A stretch of 64,000 bases of DNA from Thalassobaculum litoreum DSM 18839 (GCF_900102465.1 NZ_FNBW01000005.1:186001-250000); one strand, 5' to 3'; positions 1 to 9,343 are shown, counted from the stretch's first letter. The notes: generated by a model from the sequence alone, not told the origin. A program made the numbers and translations.

Positions 1-1250
1 GTCTCATGCACGCCGAGCCCGACCTTGTCGGCGAAACCGGAGATGACCTTCCGGGAGGCGTCCACGTCGAGGGACATCTCGCCGCCCAGGAAGTTCTTCG
101 GGTCGAGCCGGCCGAGCACCACATGGGCGTCGGTCACGGTCGGCTGGTCGCCGCCATGGCCGTAGGCGGCCGGGCCGGGCCGCGCGCCGGCGCTGCGCGG
201 ACCGACCCGCATCGCACCACCGGCGTCCACGTGGGCGATCGAGCCGCCGCCGGCGCCGATGGTGTGGATGTCGATCATCGGCGCCAGCACCGGATAGCCG
301 CCGATCCAGGTGTCGCGGGCCGTCGCCTCGGCGAAGGCCCCGTCCACGGTAATGCCGATATCCGCCGAGGTGCCGCCGATATCCAGGGTGATCAGGGATT
401 CGTGGCCGGAGAGAGCGCCGCTCCATGCGCCGCCGAGCACACCGGCCGCCGGACCGGAGAGCAGGGTTAGGATCGGCTTCTCCGCCACCATCTTCGCCGT
501 CGCCGCCCCACCGTTCGAGCCCATCACATGCAGGTCGCAGCCGAGCCCGCTGTCGCGCATGGCGCTTTCCAGGTGGCTGACATAGTCGCGCACCTTGGGG
601 CCGATGAAGGCGTTCATCGCCGCCGTGGTGAAGCGCTCGAACTCGCGGAACTGCGGGGCGACCAAAGCCGAGGTGGTCACGAAGGCGTCCGGATGCTCCT
701 CGATGACGATCTCGCGCGCCCGCTCCTCGTGCGCCGGGTTGAGGTAGGAGAACAGGAAGCCGATGGCGATGGCTTTCACCCCCGCTTCCCTCAACTCGCG
801 GGCGGCCCGGCGCACCGCGTCCTCGTCCAGCGGCATCAGCACCTCGCCGCGCGGCGGCGCCAGGCGCTCGGTCACGGTCTTGCGGTGGCGGCGCTTGACC
901 AGTGGGCGGTCCTGCCAGGGGATCTCCTGCATGATGGAGTAGTGCTGCGGGCGCTGATGGCGGCCGATATGCAGGATGTCGCGGTAGCCCTCGGTGGTGA
1001 TCAGCCCGGCCTCCACCCCGTCATATTCCAGCACCGCGTTGGTCGCGATGGTGGTGCCGTGCATCAGGTGATCGATGCTGGCCGGATCGACACCGACCCG
1101 CCGGCAGAGCTCCACCGCGCCCTCGACCACGCCGCGCGACGGGTCGTCGGGAGTGGTCGGCGTCTTGTGGATCACCGTCTCGCCCCTGTCGGTGTCCGTA
1201 TAGACCAGATCGGTGAACGTCCCGCCGACATCGACGCCAATCAGTTTCAT
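1..1250 (-). CDS. hyuA: Hydantoinase/oxoprolinase subunit A, truncated at the window edge
   Basis: This is the N-terminal part of an ATP-dependent hydantoinase/5-oxoprolinase subunit A; about 416 residues are present and the rest lies beyond the left edge. The protein opens with [14 protein letters not shown], the actin/ASKHA-type nucleotide-binding loop of the Hydant_A_N domain. A second glycine-rich stretch, [11 protein letters not shown], lies near residue 300 in the Hydantoinase_A domain. HyuA works with HyuB to open cyclic imides or lactams such as hydantoins or 5-oxoproline at the cost of ATP. The gene follows the racemase gene after 47 bp on the same strand, so they probably form one operon with hyuB beyond the edge. 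The exact substrate cannot be read from the sequence. Confidence 0.85.
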   Translation of the reverse strand, partial: MKLIGVDVGGTFTDLVYTDTDRGETVIHKTPTTPDDPSRGVVEGAVELCRRVGVDPASIDHLMHGTTIATNAVLEYDGVEAGLITTEGYRDILHIGRHQRPQHYSIMQEIPWQDRPLVKRRHRKTVTERLAPPRGEVLMPLDEDAVRRAARELREAGVKAIAIGFLFSYLNPAHEERAREIVIEEHPDAFVTTSALVAPQFREFERFTTAAMNAFIGPKVRDYVSHLESAMRDSGLGCDLHVMGSNGGAATAKMVAEKPILTLLSGPAAGVLGGAWSGALSGHESLITLDIGGTSADIGITVDGAFAEATARDTWIGGYPVLAPMIDIHTIGAGGGSIAHVDAGGAMRVGPRSAGARPGPAAYGHGGDQPTVTDAHVVLGRLDPKNFLGGEMSLDVDASRKVISGFADKVGLGVHE

Positions 1251-1297
1251 GCCTGTCTCCGCGCCCGGACGGGCGGCTTTGGGTGGGAGCGTTCCGG

Positions 1298-2053
1298 TTA
1301 CTCGGCTGCTTTGAGGGGGGGCTGCGGTGCATGGCGGGCGAGGGCGCCGGAATAGGATTTCACCCGGGGCGGGGCATAGGCGCCGCGCTTACAGGTCTTC
1401 AGACCGAGCCCGACCAGCGCCTCGGCGAACTTCACCGCCGCGGCCACCCCGTCGATCACCGGCACGCCCGTCTCCCGGGTCAGCGCGTCGGCCAGATCCG
1501 TCATGCCGGCGCAGCCCAGCAGCACCGCCTCGGCTCGGTCCTCCTCGATGGCGGCGAGCACCTGTTCGCGGACCTTCGCGGCCGCAGCCCCGCCTTCCTC
1601 CTCCAGCGCCAGGACCGGAATGGAGGCGGCGCGGACCCGGCGGCAGTGGCGCTCGAAGCCGTATTTCAGGGCCAGCGCCTCGATGATCGGGATCGCGCGG
1701 TCCAGGGTGCTGACCACCGAGAAACCGTGGCCGACCATGGAGGCGGCCGCCATCGCCGCCTCGCAGATGCCGACCACCGGCACGTCGACAATCTCGCGGC
1801 AGGCCTCCAGGCCCGGGTCGTCGAAACAGGCGATCACCACCGCATCGGCGCCGGCGGCCACACCCTTCCGCGTTTCCTCCAGCAGGCCCGGCAGGCAGAA
1901 CGCCTCGTCGTAATGTCCCTCGATGCTGACCGGTCCGTCGGCCGGGTTCAGAGCGACGATCTCCGTACCGGGTGCCGCGACCGCCACCGCGGTCTCCCGG
2001 ATCTTGTCGGTCATGGAGGCGGTGGTGTTGGGGTTGATGACGAGGATGCGCAT
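1298..2053 (-). CDS. Asp/Glu/hydantoin racemase family protein
   Basis: A 251-residue member of the aspartate/glutamate/hydantoin racemase family, cytoplasmic and cofactor-independent. The start is MRILVINPN, the typical N-terminus of this family. The two catalytic cysteines are visible in VIACFDDPG (about residue 75) and in LLGCAGMTD (about residue 185). Its position directly upstream of hyuA supports racemisation of 5-substituted hydantoins so that both enantiomers can be hydrolysed. Allantoin racemase is a close alternative from the same family. The ATG at 2053 was chosen because the family signature begins there; the reading frame continues upstream but without family similarity. Confidence 0.8.
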   Translation of the reverse strand: MRILVINPNTTASMTDKIRETAVAVAAPGTEIVALNPADGPVSIEGHYDEAFCLPGLLEETRKGVAAGADAVVIACFDDPGLEACREIVDVPVVGICEAAMAAASMVGHGFSVVSTLDRAIPIIEALALKYGFERHCRRVRAASIPVLALEEEGGAAAAKVREQVLAAIEEDRAEAVLLGCAGMTDLADALTRETGVPVIDGVAAAVKFAEALVGLGLKTCKRGAYAPPRVKSYSGALARHAPQPPLKAAE

Positions 2054-2497
2054 GATCAGACCAGTTCTCCTCGGTTCTCCCTCGGCCGTTCTCCGGGTCG
2101 TTCCCCGGGCCGTTCCCAGGGCGTCGACGGCGCGGATCGCGAAAAGGACGACATCGAACAGCAGTGTATTCAGCGATCCGCCCGCCTGGGAAGGGCGCGC
2201 GATCCCTCCCGGAATCGGCCGAAGCCCTCCGCCGTCGGATCGCGAAGCAGGTTCCGTGCCATGGGCTGAGGCCCGGTTTCCCGCCATTTCCAGTCTGCAA
2301 ATCAACGGCTTCGCCCAATATTTGGGCAGGTGGTGGGCGGATTGCGGCCAATCGGCCGGTGCCGTGTCCAAACGCGCTCTATACGTGCGGACCGTTCGGT
2401 AGCCAGGCGGGTAAGGCCACCAATCGATCCCCTGAAATCGGAAAACGGCTGGACGCATTGGTCATATGTAGTTAGATCAATAAGGCATATTAATCAT
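2054..2497. other. Divergent intergenic region between the hydantoin operon and udh
   Basis: About 440 bp without a convincing gene. It holds imperfect GTTC(C/T)CCGGG-like repeats at roughly 2071-2123. It also holds a 15-bp inverted repeat at 2313-2327 (GCCCAA-TAT-TTGGGC) and an AT-rich stretch at 2457-2497 just before udh, with an imperfect inverted repeat ATTGGTC/GATCAAT (2457-2463 and 2475-2481). Short reading frames here look like chance frames of GC-rich DNA. Promoters for both directions should lie here. Confidence 0.5.
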
Positions 2498-3334
2498 ATG
2501 GATGTGTCCGCTATGAAACGAGTGCTTCTGACCGGCGCCGGTGGCGGGATCGGCAAGCGCATGCGCCGCGAGTTGAGCGGCGCCTATCCGATCCTGCGGG
2601 TGTCCGACCTGACCGACCTCGGTCCGGCCGCCGACGGCGAGGAGATCGTCGTCGGCGATATCTGCGATCCCGGCGACCGCGCCCGCATGGTCGACGGTGT
2701 CGACGGCATCATCCATCTGGGCGGTCTGTCGGTCGAAAACCCTTGGGAGGACATCCTGCGGGTCAATATCGACGGCACCTACCGGCTGTACGAGGCCGCC
2801 TTCGAGGCCGGGGTGAAGCGGATCGTCTTCGCCAGCTCGAACCATGCGGTCGGCTTCTACCCGCGCGGCCACATGCTCGACGGCACCGAGCGGCCGCGTC
2901 CGGACTGCCGCTACGGCCTGAGCAAGGTGTTCGGTGAGGGCCTGTCCCAGTATTTCGCCGACAATTACGGCATCGGCATCCTGTCGGTGCGTATCGGCTG
3001 GTGCTTCGCCAAGCCGGAGACCCAGCGCCAGCTCGGCTGCTGGGTGAGCATCGGCGACCTGACCCGCCTGTGCCGCCTCGGTCTCGAGATCCCCGAGTTG
3101 CACCACGAGATCGTCTACGGCGTCTCCGACAATTCGCGCACCTGGTGGGACAACAGCACCGCCAGGCGCCTGGGCTTCACGCCGCAGGACACGGCCGATG
3201 TCTGGATCCCGGAGGTCGACGCTTCCGATGTGCCCGAACCCGGCAACGAGGTCGCCCTCGGCGTGCAGGGCGGTCCCTTCGCCAGCACCGAATATCAGGG
3301 CGATCCCGGCCGCGTCGTGCCGGCCAAACGCTGA
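2498..3334 (+). CDS. udh: Uronate dehydrogenase (NAD-dependent)
   Basis: A 278-residue short-chain dehydrogenase closely resembling the Agrobacterium uronate dehydrogenase (EC 1.1.1.203). That enzyme oxidises D-galacturonate or D-glucuronate to the aldaro-lactone with NAD. The Rossmann loop TGAGGGIG is at residues 12-19 and the catalytic Tyr-x3-Lys, YGLSK, at 139-143. The motifs FASSNHAVGFYP and WWDNS are hallmarks of this enzyme rather than of generic epimerases. kdgD and a TRAP importer follow on the same strand, which fits the oxidative hexuronate pathway. An internal ATG at 2513 (MKRVLLTG) matches the usual family N-terminus and is an alternative start; neither start has a strong ribosome-binding site. 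Confidence 0.88.
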   Translation: MDVSAMKRVLLTGAGGGIGKRMRRELSGAYPILRVSDLTDLGPAADGEEIVVGDICDPGDRARMVDGVDGIIHLGGLSVENPWEDILRVNIDGTYRLYEAAFEAGVKRIVFASSNHAVGFYPRGHMLDGTERPRPDCRYGLSKVFGEGLSQYFADNYGIGILSVRIGWCFAKPETQRQLGCWVSIGDLTRLCRLGLEIPELHHEIVYGVSDNSRTWWDNSTARRLGFTPQDTADVWIPEVDASDVPEPGNEVALGVQGGPFASTEYQGDPGRVVPAKR

Positions 3335-3385
3335 TCCACAACCGGTCCGATCCTACCGACCCATCCGACCCAGGGGGAATCCTTC

Positions 3386-4315
3386 ATGCCCATGTCGCCA
3401 CAGGAACTGAAAGCCAAGATGGGGTCGGGGCTGCTGTCCTTCCCGGTCACCCATTTCGACGCCAATCTGGAATTCGCCGAAGGGCCGTATCGCGAGCATG
3501 TCGCCTGGCTGTCCTCCTACGACGCCGCGACCTTGTTCGCCGCCGGCGGCACCGGGGAGTACTTCTCCCTCGGACAGGACGAGTTCCCCTGGATCATCGC
3601 CGCCGCCGTGGGCGCGGCCGAGGGGCGCTGCCCGGTGGTCGCCGGCTGTGGGGTGAACACGCGGCGCGCCATCGCCGACGCCAAGGCGGCCGAGGCGGCG
3701 GGGGCCGACGGCGTGCTGTTGCTGCCGACCTATCTGATGGGCGGCACCCAGGAGGGCCAGTACGCCCATGTGAAGGCGGTCTGCGACGCGGTGTCCATCG
3801 GCGTGGTGGTCTATAACCGGGCCAGCTCGGTGCTGAAGGCCGAGACCGTCGCCCGGCTGGCCGAGGCCTGTCCGAACCTGATCGGCTTCAAGGACGGGGT
3901 GGGGGAGATCGATCTGGTGACCCGCATCCGCGCCACCCTGGGCGACCGGCTGGTCTATGTCGGCGGTATGCCAACCCACGAGCTGTTCGCCTCGGCCTAT
4001 GACGCGGCCGGCTTCTCCACCTATTCCTCGGCTGTGTTCAATTTCGTGCCGGAGCTGGCGCTGTCGTTCTACGCCGCGCTGCGGGCCGGCGACCACGCCA
4101 CCATGGACCGGATCCTGCACAGCTTCTTCTATCCGTTCGCCGATATCCGCGACCGGGTGCCGGGCTATCCAGTCGCGTTGATCAAGGGCGGCCTGAAGGC
4201 GGTTGGGCGCGATCCCGGATCGGTGCGCCCGCCGCTGGTGAACCCGACCGAAAAGGACGTCGCCGATCTGGCGGCGGTGATCCGCGATGCGGCCCCACTC
4301 AGCTCCGCAGCCTAA
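3386..4315 (+). CDS. kdgD: 5-dehydro-4-deoxyglucarate dehydratase
   Basis: A 309-residue member of the dihydrodipicolinate synthase/NAL aldolase superfamily. KdgD dehydrates and decarboxylates 5-keto-4-deoxyglucarate to 2,5-dioxopentanoate (alpha-ketoglutarate semialdehyde). The phosphate/carboxylate-binding loop GTGEYFSL is at 55-62. The catalytic tyrosine is in VVYNRAS (Y143) and the Schiff-base lysine in GFKDG (K169). Length matches the family. GGGGGA six bases before the ATG at 3386 supports this start. It lies 51 bp after udh and is surely co-expressed with it. Confidence 0.9.
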   Translation: MPMSPQELKAKMGSGLLSFPVTHFDANLEFAEGPYREHVAWLSSYDAATLFAAGGTGEYFSLGQDEFPWIIAAAVGAAEGRCPVVAGCGVNTRRAIADAKAAEAAGADGVLLLPTYLMGGTQEGQYAHVKAVCDAVSIGVVVYNRASSVLKAETVARLAEACPNLIGFKDGVGEIDLVTRIRATLGDRLVYVGGMPTHELFASAYDAAGFSTYSSAVFNFVPELALSFYAALRAGDHATMDRILHSFFYPFADIRDRVPGYPVALIKGGLKAVGRDPGSVRPPLVNPTEKDVADLAAVIRDAAPLSSAA

Positions 4316-4340
4316 AACATACGATCAATGGACAGATAGA

Positions 4341-4368
4341 TTGACCAATTCCCGAAAGGGGGCATACT
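4341..4368 (+). promoter_or_regulatory. Candidate promoter and operator for the TRAP operon
   Basis: TTGACC (4341-4346), a 16-base spacer and CATACT (4363-4368) resemble a housekeeping promoter. The -35 region overlaps TGACCAAT, the reverse complement of ATTGGTCA found before udh. GATCAAT at 4323-4329 completes an imperfect inverted repeat. The operator role is an inference. Confidence 0.4.
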
Positions 4369-4482
4369 TCTCTCCAAAATAGAATTCCGCCCGAGGACCG
4401 AACCGGACAACCGGCGGGCGGATGCTCGCCAAAGCGCGACTCAAAAAGCCCGGGCAAATCGGGCAACCATAGGGAGGACGAG

Positions 4483-5469
4483 ATGAAACTGATCGACAGG
4501 ATTGGTGCGACCGCCGCTGCGGTCGTCGTGGCGGCCGGACTTTCCGGCGCTGTCCAGGCGGCCGAGTGGAAGGGCTGGAACATCCACGTTCCGGACTATC
4601 CGAACACGGTCGCCATGGACAAGTTCGCCGAGCTGCTGGACAAGAACAGCGACGGGCGGATCACCCTGAAGATGTTCCATGGCGGTGTGCTGGGCAGCCA
4701 GCCGGACGCCATCGAGCAACTGCGGATCGGCGCGATCGAGATCGCCAACTTCAACCTCGGTCCGATCGGTCCGGTGGCGCCGGAGGCGAACGTCGTCTCG
4801 CTGCCGTTCATCTTCAAGGACCAGGATCACATGCACCGCGCCATGGATGGCGCGCCCGGAGAGCAGATCAGTGCCGGCATGGAGAAGATCGGGATCGTCG
4901 CACTCGCCTGGTACGATTCCGGCGCGCGGTCCTTCTACAACACCAAGAAGCCGATCAATAAGCCCGACGACGTCGCCGGCATGAAGGTGCGGGTCATGAA
5001 CAACGACCTGTATTCCGGCATGATCTCGGCCATGGGCGGCAATCCCTCGCCGATGGCCTTCTCCGAGGTCTACCAGTCGCTGAAGACCGGCGTGGTCGAC
5101 GGGGCGGAGAACAACTGGCCGTCCTACGAGTCCACCGGGCATTTCGAGGTCGCCGGCTTCTACTCCATGTCCGAGCACCTGATCATCCCGGAATGCGTCT
5201 GCATCAACGCCGATGTCTACAACGCCCTGTCGGACGCCGATAAGGAACTGGTGCGCAACGCGGCCCGCGAATCCTCCGTCCTGCAGCGCGAACTCTGGGC
5301 CAAGCGGGCCGAGGCGAGCCGCGAGAAGGTCATCAAGGCCGGTGTGAAGTTCAACGACATCGCCGACAAGAAGGCCTTCCAGGACGCGATGAAGCCGGTC
5401 TACGCCAAGTTCCTGGAATCCAACCCCGACCTGAAGCCCCTGGTGGAAGCCATCCAGGCCACGCAGTAA
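4483..5469 (+). CDS. dctP: TRAP transporter solute-binding protein, DctP family
   Basis: A 328-residue periplasmic binding protein of a tripartite ATP-independent transporter. A Sec signal peptide covers about residues 1-26 and ends AVQAAEW. The DctP fold markers are visible: KVRVM near residue 168, which carries the conserved arginine that binds a substrate carboxylate, and a PMAFSEVYQSLKTGVVDGAEN-type segment near 185. The start has a clear GGGAGG ribosome-binding site. Its place after udh and kdgD suggests a uronate or related sugar acid as ligand, but the ligand cannot be read from sequence alone. Confidence 0.9.
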   Translation: MKLIDRIGATAAAVVVAAGLSGAVQAAEWKGWNIHVPDYPNTVAMDKFAELLDKNSDGRITLKMFHGGVLGSQPDAIEQLRIGAIEIANFNLGPIGPVAPEANVVSLPFIFKDQDHMHRAMDGAPGEQISAGMEKIGIVALAWYDSGARSFYNTKKPINKPDDVAGMKVRVMNNDLYSGMISAMGGNPSPMAFSEVYQSLKTGVVDGAENNWPSYESTGHFEVAGFYSMSEHLIIPECVCINADVYNALSDADKELVRNAARESSVLQRELWAKRAEASREKVIKAGVKFNDIADKKAFQDAMKPVYAKFLESNPDLKPLVEAIQATQ

Positions 5470-5482
5470 GGGCTTCCTGCAA

Positions 5483-5532
5483 GGCCGCCGGAACGGTCAG
5501 TCCCACGACCTCCGGCGGCCCTTTTTCTTTTC
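5483..5532 (+). terminator. Strong intrinsic terminator between dctP and dctQ
   Basis: A perfect 9-bp stem GGCCGCCGG/CCGGCGGCC (5483-5491 and 5512-5520) is followed at once by CTTTTTCTTTT. It lies only 14 bases after the dctP stop, inside the operon, so it probably limits read-through into dctQM and keeps the binding protein in excess. Confidence 0.85.
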
Positions 5533-5577
5533 CGCGGCCCGGGTGCCGCACCGGATCTTCAGGGGTTGTGCGCCGCG

Positions 5578-6165
5578 ATGCATACGCCGAGTTCGCAGAC
5601 CGACGCCGGCCGCAGGGGGCCGCTGCATGCAGCCCTCCAGCCGTTCTACCGGCTCCTCGACGCCGTCTGCCAGGTCAGCCTCGTCGTGTCGGGGGGCGCC
5701 ATGGTGACCCTGACCGTGATCTTCGGCTGGCTGGTCTTCGGCCGCTACGTGCTGAACGCCACCCCGACATGGGTGGAGCAGGTGGCGCTGCTGCTGGTCG
5801 CGCTGATCGGCTTCCTCGGCGCTTCGACCGGCGTGCATGAGCGCTCGCATCTGGGCGTGTCGTATTTCCGCGATATCGCGCCGCGGCCGATGCGCCTGGC
5901 GATGGAGCTGCTCACCTACCTGATCATGGCGGTGTTCGGCGCCGTGATGATGGTCAACAGCTACAAGCTGGTCCTGTTCAAGTGGAGTGCGGAGATCCCG
6001 CTGATCCATCTGCCCGAAGGACTGCGCGCCGTGCCCCTGACGCTCTGCGGCGCCTTCACCCTGGCCTATTCGATCGGCCACCTGATCCGCTTCTTCACCG
6101 GCGAGCGCCTGGACGACCGGATACTCGAGACGCCGCCCGCCGGCCTCCCGCCTTCCGCCGAGTAG
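5578..6165 (+). CDS. dctQ: TRAP transporter small permease, DctQ family
   Basis: A 195-residue inner-membrane protein with four predicted membrane segments at about residues 33-53, 65-85, 107-130 and 150-168. It has the conserved FGRYVLNATPTWVEQ-like segment of DctQ between the first two. DctQ pairs with DctM to form the Na+-driven membrane unit. The ATG at 5578 is preferred over a TTG four codons upstream. It lies after the internal terminator and 12 bp before dctM. Confidence 0.88.
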   Translation: MHTPSSQTDAGRRGPLHAALQPFYRLLDAVCQVSLVVSGGAMVTLTVIFGWLVFGRYVLNATPTWVEQVALLLVALIGFLGASTGVHERSHLGVSYFRDIAPRPMRLAMELLTYLIMAVFGAVMMVNSYKLVLFKWSAEIPLIHLPEGLRAVPLTLCGAFTLAYSIGHLIRFFTGERLDDRILETPPAGLPPSAE

Positions 6166-6177
6166 GGAGACCTCACC

Positions 6178-7461
6178 ATGGGCCTGCTGATCCTTCTCGG
6201 GGTGTTCGCGCTGTGCGTGGTGATCGGGGTGCCGGTCGCCTTCGCCCTTGGCGTTGCCGCCGTCGCCGCCTTCTTCTACGAGGGCCTGCCGATGGTGATC
6301 GCGTTCCAGCGCATCATTTCCGGCATCAACGTCTTTTCGCTGATGGCGATTCCGTTCTTCATCTTCGCCGGTGAGCTCATGTTCCACGGCGGCATCGCCA
6401 TCCGGCTGGTGCGCTTCGCCTCGGCGGCGGTGGGTGCGGTGCGCGGCGGGCTCGGCGTGGTGAACGTGTTCTCCTCGATGCTGTTCGGTGGCATCTCCGG
6501 CTCGGCCGTGGCCGACATCTCGGCGCTGGGCTCGATCCTGATCCCGGTGATGAAGGAGAAGGGCTACGATGACGACTACGCGGTCAACGTCACCGTCACC
6601 TCGTCGATCGCCGGCATCCTGGTGCCGCCCAGCCACAACATGATCCTGTATGCGATCGCCGCCGGCGGCGGGATTTCCATCTCCTCGCTGTTCCTGGCCG
6701 GCGTCGTGCCGGGGATGCTGATGTGCATCTGCCTGGCCGTCGCCGCCTATCTGATCGCGGTGAAGCGCGGCTACAAGGCGGAGACGTTTCCGGGGATGAG
6801 TGCCCTGCTGCTGACCTTCGTGGCGGCGATTCCCGGGCTGTTCACCGCCGTGATCATCGTGGGCGGCGTGCTGTCCGGGGTGTTCACGGTGACCGAGTCC
6901 GGCGCCTTCGGCACGCTCTACGCCTTCGCGGTGACGCTGATCGTGTACCGCTCGATGACCTGGCGGGCGTTCAGCACGGCGGTGATCAACTCGGTGCGCA
7001 CGACCTCGATGGTGCTGATCCTGGTCGCCTCGGCCACGGCCTTCGCCTACATGCTGACCTTCTATCAGGTGCCCAACAAGATGATCGAGTTCATGACCGG
7101 GGTCTCGGAGAACCCGATCATGATCCTGCTGATGATCAACCTCATGCTGCTGGTGCTGGGGATGATCATGGACATGGCGGCGCTGATCCTGATCTGCACG
7201 CCGATCTTCCTGCCGGTGGTGGTGGCCTTCGGCATGGACCCGGTGCAGTTCGGCATGATCCTGATGATGAACCTGGGCCTGGGCCTGTGCACGCCGCCGG
7301 TGGGCGCCTGCCTGTTCCTGGGCTGCGCCGTCGGCAAGGTGCCGATCGAGCGGGCGGTGCGCACGATCTGGCCGTTCTACGCGGCGATCCTGGTGGCGCT
7401 GGTCCTGACCACATTCATCCCGGCGATCTCGCTGACCCTGCCGAACTGGCTGGCCGGGTAG
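6178..7461 (+). CDS. dctM: TRAP transporter large permease, DctM family
   Basis: A 427-residue, roughly 12-segment inner-membrane protein of the DctM/SiaM type, the transport subunit of the TRAP system. Typical stretches are visible: GGISGSAVADISALG near residue 103, IAGILVPPSHNMILYA near 145 and GLGLCTPPVGACLFL near 362. A GGGAGA ribosome-binding site precedes the ATG. Length equals the family norm. The stop lies one base from the convergent lactonase gene, with no hairpin between them. Confidence 0.93.
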   Translation: MGLLILLGVFALCVVIGVPVAFALGVAAVAAFFYEGLPMVIAFQRIISGINVFSLMAIPFFIFAGELMFHGGIAIRLVRFASAAVGAVRGGLGVVNVFSSMLFGGISGSAVADISALGSILIPVMKEKGYDDDYAVNVTVTSSIAGILVPPSHNMILYAIAAGGGISISSLFLAGVVPGMLMCICLAVAAYLIAVKRGYKAETFPGMSALLLTFVAAIPGLFTAVIIVGGVLSGVFTVTESGAFGTLYAFAVTLIVYRSMTWRAFSTAVINSVRTTSMVLILVASATAFAYMLTFYQVPNKMIEFMTGVSENPIMILLMINLMLLVLGMIMDMAALILICTPIFLPVVVAFGMDPVQFGMILMMNLGLGLCTPPVGACLFLGCAVGKVPIERAVRTIWPFYAAILVALVLTTFIPAISLTLPNWLAG

Positions 7462-7462
7462 G

Positions 7463-8368
7463 TCAGGCCGCGCAGGGCGGGGGCGCGTAGCCGGGAACGC
7501 CGGGGTTCAGGGCAAAGAGGCCGCCGGCCCTGGGCTGGCGCGCCTCGCTGCCGGGGGTTATCAGGCCGGGGCCCATGCAGGTCAGATAGAGGGTGTCGAG
7601 CCGCGGACCGCCGAAGGCGAGGCAGGTCGGCTTCTCCACCGGCACCTCGATGATGCGGTCGATGCCGCCGGCCGGGGTGATGCGGACCACCTGCCAGCCT
7701 TCGATTCCGGCCATCCAATAGCAGCCCTCGGCGTCCATGGCGGCGCCGTCCGGCCGTCCGGCGACCTGGCGGGTGTCGAAGAAGACCCGGCGGTTGGTCG
7801 GCGTGCCGCTCTCCAGATGGAAGTCGAAGGCCCAGATGGTGCGCACCGCCGGGTGGCTGTCGGACAGGTACATGACCGACCCGTCCGGCGAGAAGGCGAG
7901 TCCGTTCTGGGTGTACAGCCCGTCCAGGATCCGCGGAGAGGTGCCATCGGCATCGAGCCGGAACAACAGCCCGTTTCCGGGCTCTCCCGCGGCCGCGTTC
8001 GCCGGGCCGGCCTTCGGCATGGTGCCTGCCCAGAAGCGCCCGGCCGGATCGACGCAGCCGTCGTTGAACCGCATGCCCGATGCACCCGGCGCCTCGGCGT
8101 TGAGTATCTCGACCGCGCCGGTCGCCGGATCGAAGGCACACCAGCCGTCCTCAAGTCCGACCACGGCCCCGCCGTCTGCCCGCGGTGCGACGCAGCCGAT
8201 CGCCGACGGCATCGCCCAGGTCTCGTTCTTGCCGGCCGCGGGGTCGAACCGGTGCAGGGCAGGGGCGGCGATATCCACCCACCAAAGTCGCTGGGCTGAC
8301 GCGTCCCAGACGATACCCTCGCCCAGGGTGGCGCCGGCATCCAGCACGCAGTCGACGGTGGAGGTCAT
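7463..8368 (-). CDS. SMP-30/gluconolactonase family lactonase
   Basis: A 301-residue six-bladed beta-propeller of the SMP-30/gluconolactonase/LRE family. The divalent-metal ligands can be placed at E17 (LGEGIVW), N155 (TQNGLAF) and D207 (RPDGAAMD), with N102 (RFNDGC) in the pocket. Since Udh makes aldaro-lactones, the likely job here is hydrolysis of that lactone to the open aldarate. ATG 8368 is chosen because GGAGCGG stands six bases before it; an in-frame TTG lies six bases upstream. The gene follows gntR by 15 bp and is co-transcribed with it. Confidence 0.82.
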   Translation of the reverse strand: MTSTVDCVLDAGATLGEGIVWDASAQRLWWVDIAAPALHRFDPAAGKNETWAMPSAIGCVAPRADGGAVVGLEDGWCAFDPATGAVEILNAEAPGASGMRFNDGCVDPAGRFWAGTMPKAGPANAAAGEPGNGLLFRLDADGTSPRILDGLYTQNGLAFSPDGSVMYLSDSHPAVRTIWAFDFHLESGTPTNRRVFFDTRQVAGRPDGAAMDAEGCYWMAGIEGWQVVRITPAGGIDRIIEVPVEKPTCLAFGGPRLDTLYLTCMGPGLITPGSEARQPRAGGLFALNPGVPGYAPPPCAA

Positions 8369-8383
8369 CGGCAACCGCTCCTC

Positions 8384-9079
8384 TCAGAGCGAGGCGCGGT
8401 AGCGGGCGATGCTGCCGCTCAGATGCGCCCGCATGGCATCGCGCGCCCGGTCGGCATCCCCGGCGCTGATGGCGTCGGCGATGGCCAGATGCTCCTGATG
8501 CACCCGCTGCAGATAGTCGTGGCTGATCAACCGCGCCCGCTGCTCGGCCGACAGGGAGCTGCGGGGGATCGCGTTGCGGCCGAGGGATTCCAGGAAGCCG
8601 GGGAACAGGGCGTTGTTGGTCCCTTGGGCGATCGCGTCATGGAACGCGATGTCGAGTTCGACGGTCTTCGCGCCGGTCTCCAGCGCGCGGCCGAAATCGG
8701 CCATATGCTCGCGGATGCGCGCGTCCTGGGAGAGGGTGCGCCGGGTCGCGGCGAGGCCGGCGGCCTCGACCTCCACTGCCATGCGCAGCTCCAGCAGATC
8801 CAGCGCCTGGTACATCTGCCCCGGCAGAAAGGACGGCATGCCGCGCGGACGGGACAGCACCGGGTCGAGCACGAAGATGCCGGCCCCGCGCCGCGGTTCG
8901 ACCAGGCCCTCGGCCTTCAGCACCGCCACGGCTTCGCGGATCACGGTGCGGCTGACCCCGAACTCGGCCTCCAGTTCCTTTTCCGTGGGCAGACGGTCCC
9001 CGGGTTTCATGGGACCTTCTGCGATCTTGGCGCGCAGCGCCTCGGTGGTCTGCTGGGTAAGACTGATGCTGCCCGTCAT
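8384..9079 (-). CDS. GntR family regulator with FCD domain (FadR subfamily)
   Basis: A 231-residue repressor. The winged helix-turn-helix occupies about residues 10-75, with LPTEKELEAEFGVSRTVIRE as recognition region. It is followed by an all-helical FCD ligand-binding domain whose metal-binding residues appear in DIAFHDAI, HQEHLAIADAI and MRAHL. FCD regulators next to uronate genes (UxuR, ExuR, LgoR types) sense sugar acids, so it probably controls the udh-kdgD-dctPQM cluster and its own operon with the lactonase. The target sites are unproven. Confidence 0.85.
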   Translation of the reverse strand: MTGSISLTQQTTEALRAKIAEGPMKPGDRLPTEKELEAEFGVSRTVIREAVAVLKAEGLVEPRRGAGIFVLDPVLSRPRGMPSFLPGQMYQALDLLELRMAVEVEAAGLAATRRTLSQDARIREHMADFGRALETGAKTVELDIAFHDAIAQGTNNALFPGFLESLGRNAIPRSSLSAEQRARLISHDYLQRVHQEHLAIADAISAGDADRARDAMRAHLSGSIARYRASL

Positions 9080-9343
9080 TGGCGCCGGCCGATCTCCCGG
9101 GTATTCTTGGTGTGTCGGACCAAGATGCCGTTCATGTACGACTTTTGGTTATCTTCGTCAGATATATTTAACCCGTAATCTGAAGTGATGGAATGCCCGT
9201 ACGCAGGGGCAGGGCCGTTCGCGGGGGTTGGGTCATTAACGTTTCGCTTACCGCCCATGCGTTACCAAGGTTTTGGAGCGCCGCGTCACTGTGTGGAGCA
9301 GATTGTGTCGCAGTGACTGGTTTAGTCGAATGGAGGCGCCGGC
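9080..9343. promoter_or_regulatory. Divergent control region between gntR and the hybrid kinase
   Basis: 264 bp, more AT-rich than its surroundings. It contains an inverted repeat TATCT-N5-AGATA at 9150-9164 and a wider GGTTA/TAACC pair (9147-9151 and 9169-9173), both plausible parts of a GntR autoregulatory site. It also contains a stem GTCACTG/CAGTGAC (9285-9291 and 9311-9317) in the probable leader of the kinase gene. Confidence 0.4.

Noticed and set aside
2164-2475. Possible small gene before udh
   Set aside because: Low-complexity translation, no ribosome-binding site and no family likeness; the region is better read as control DNA.
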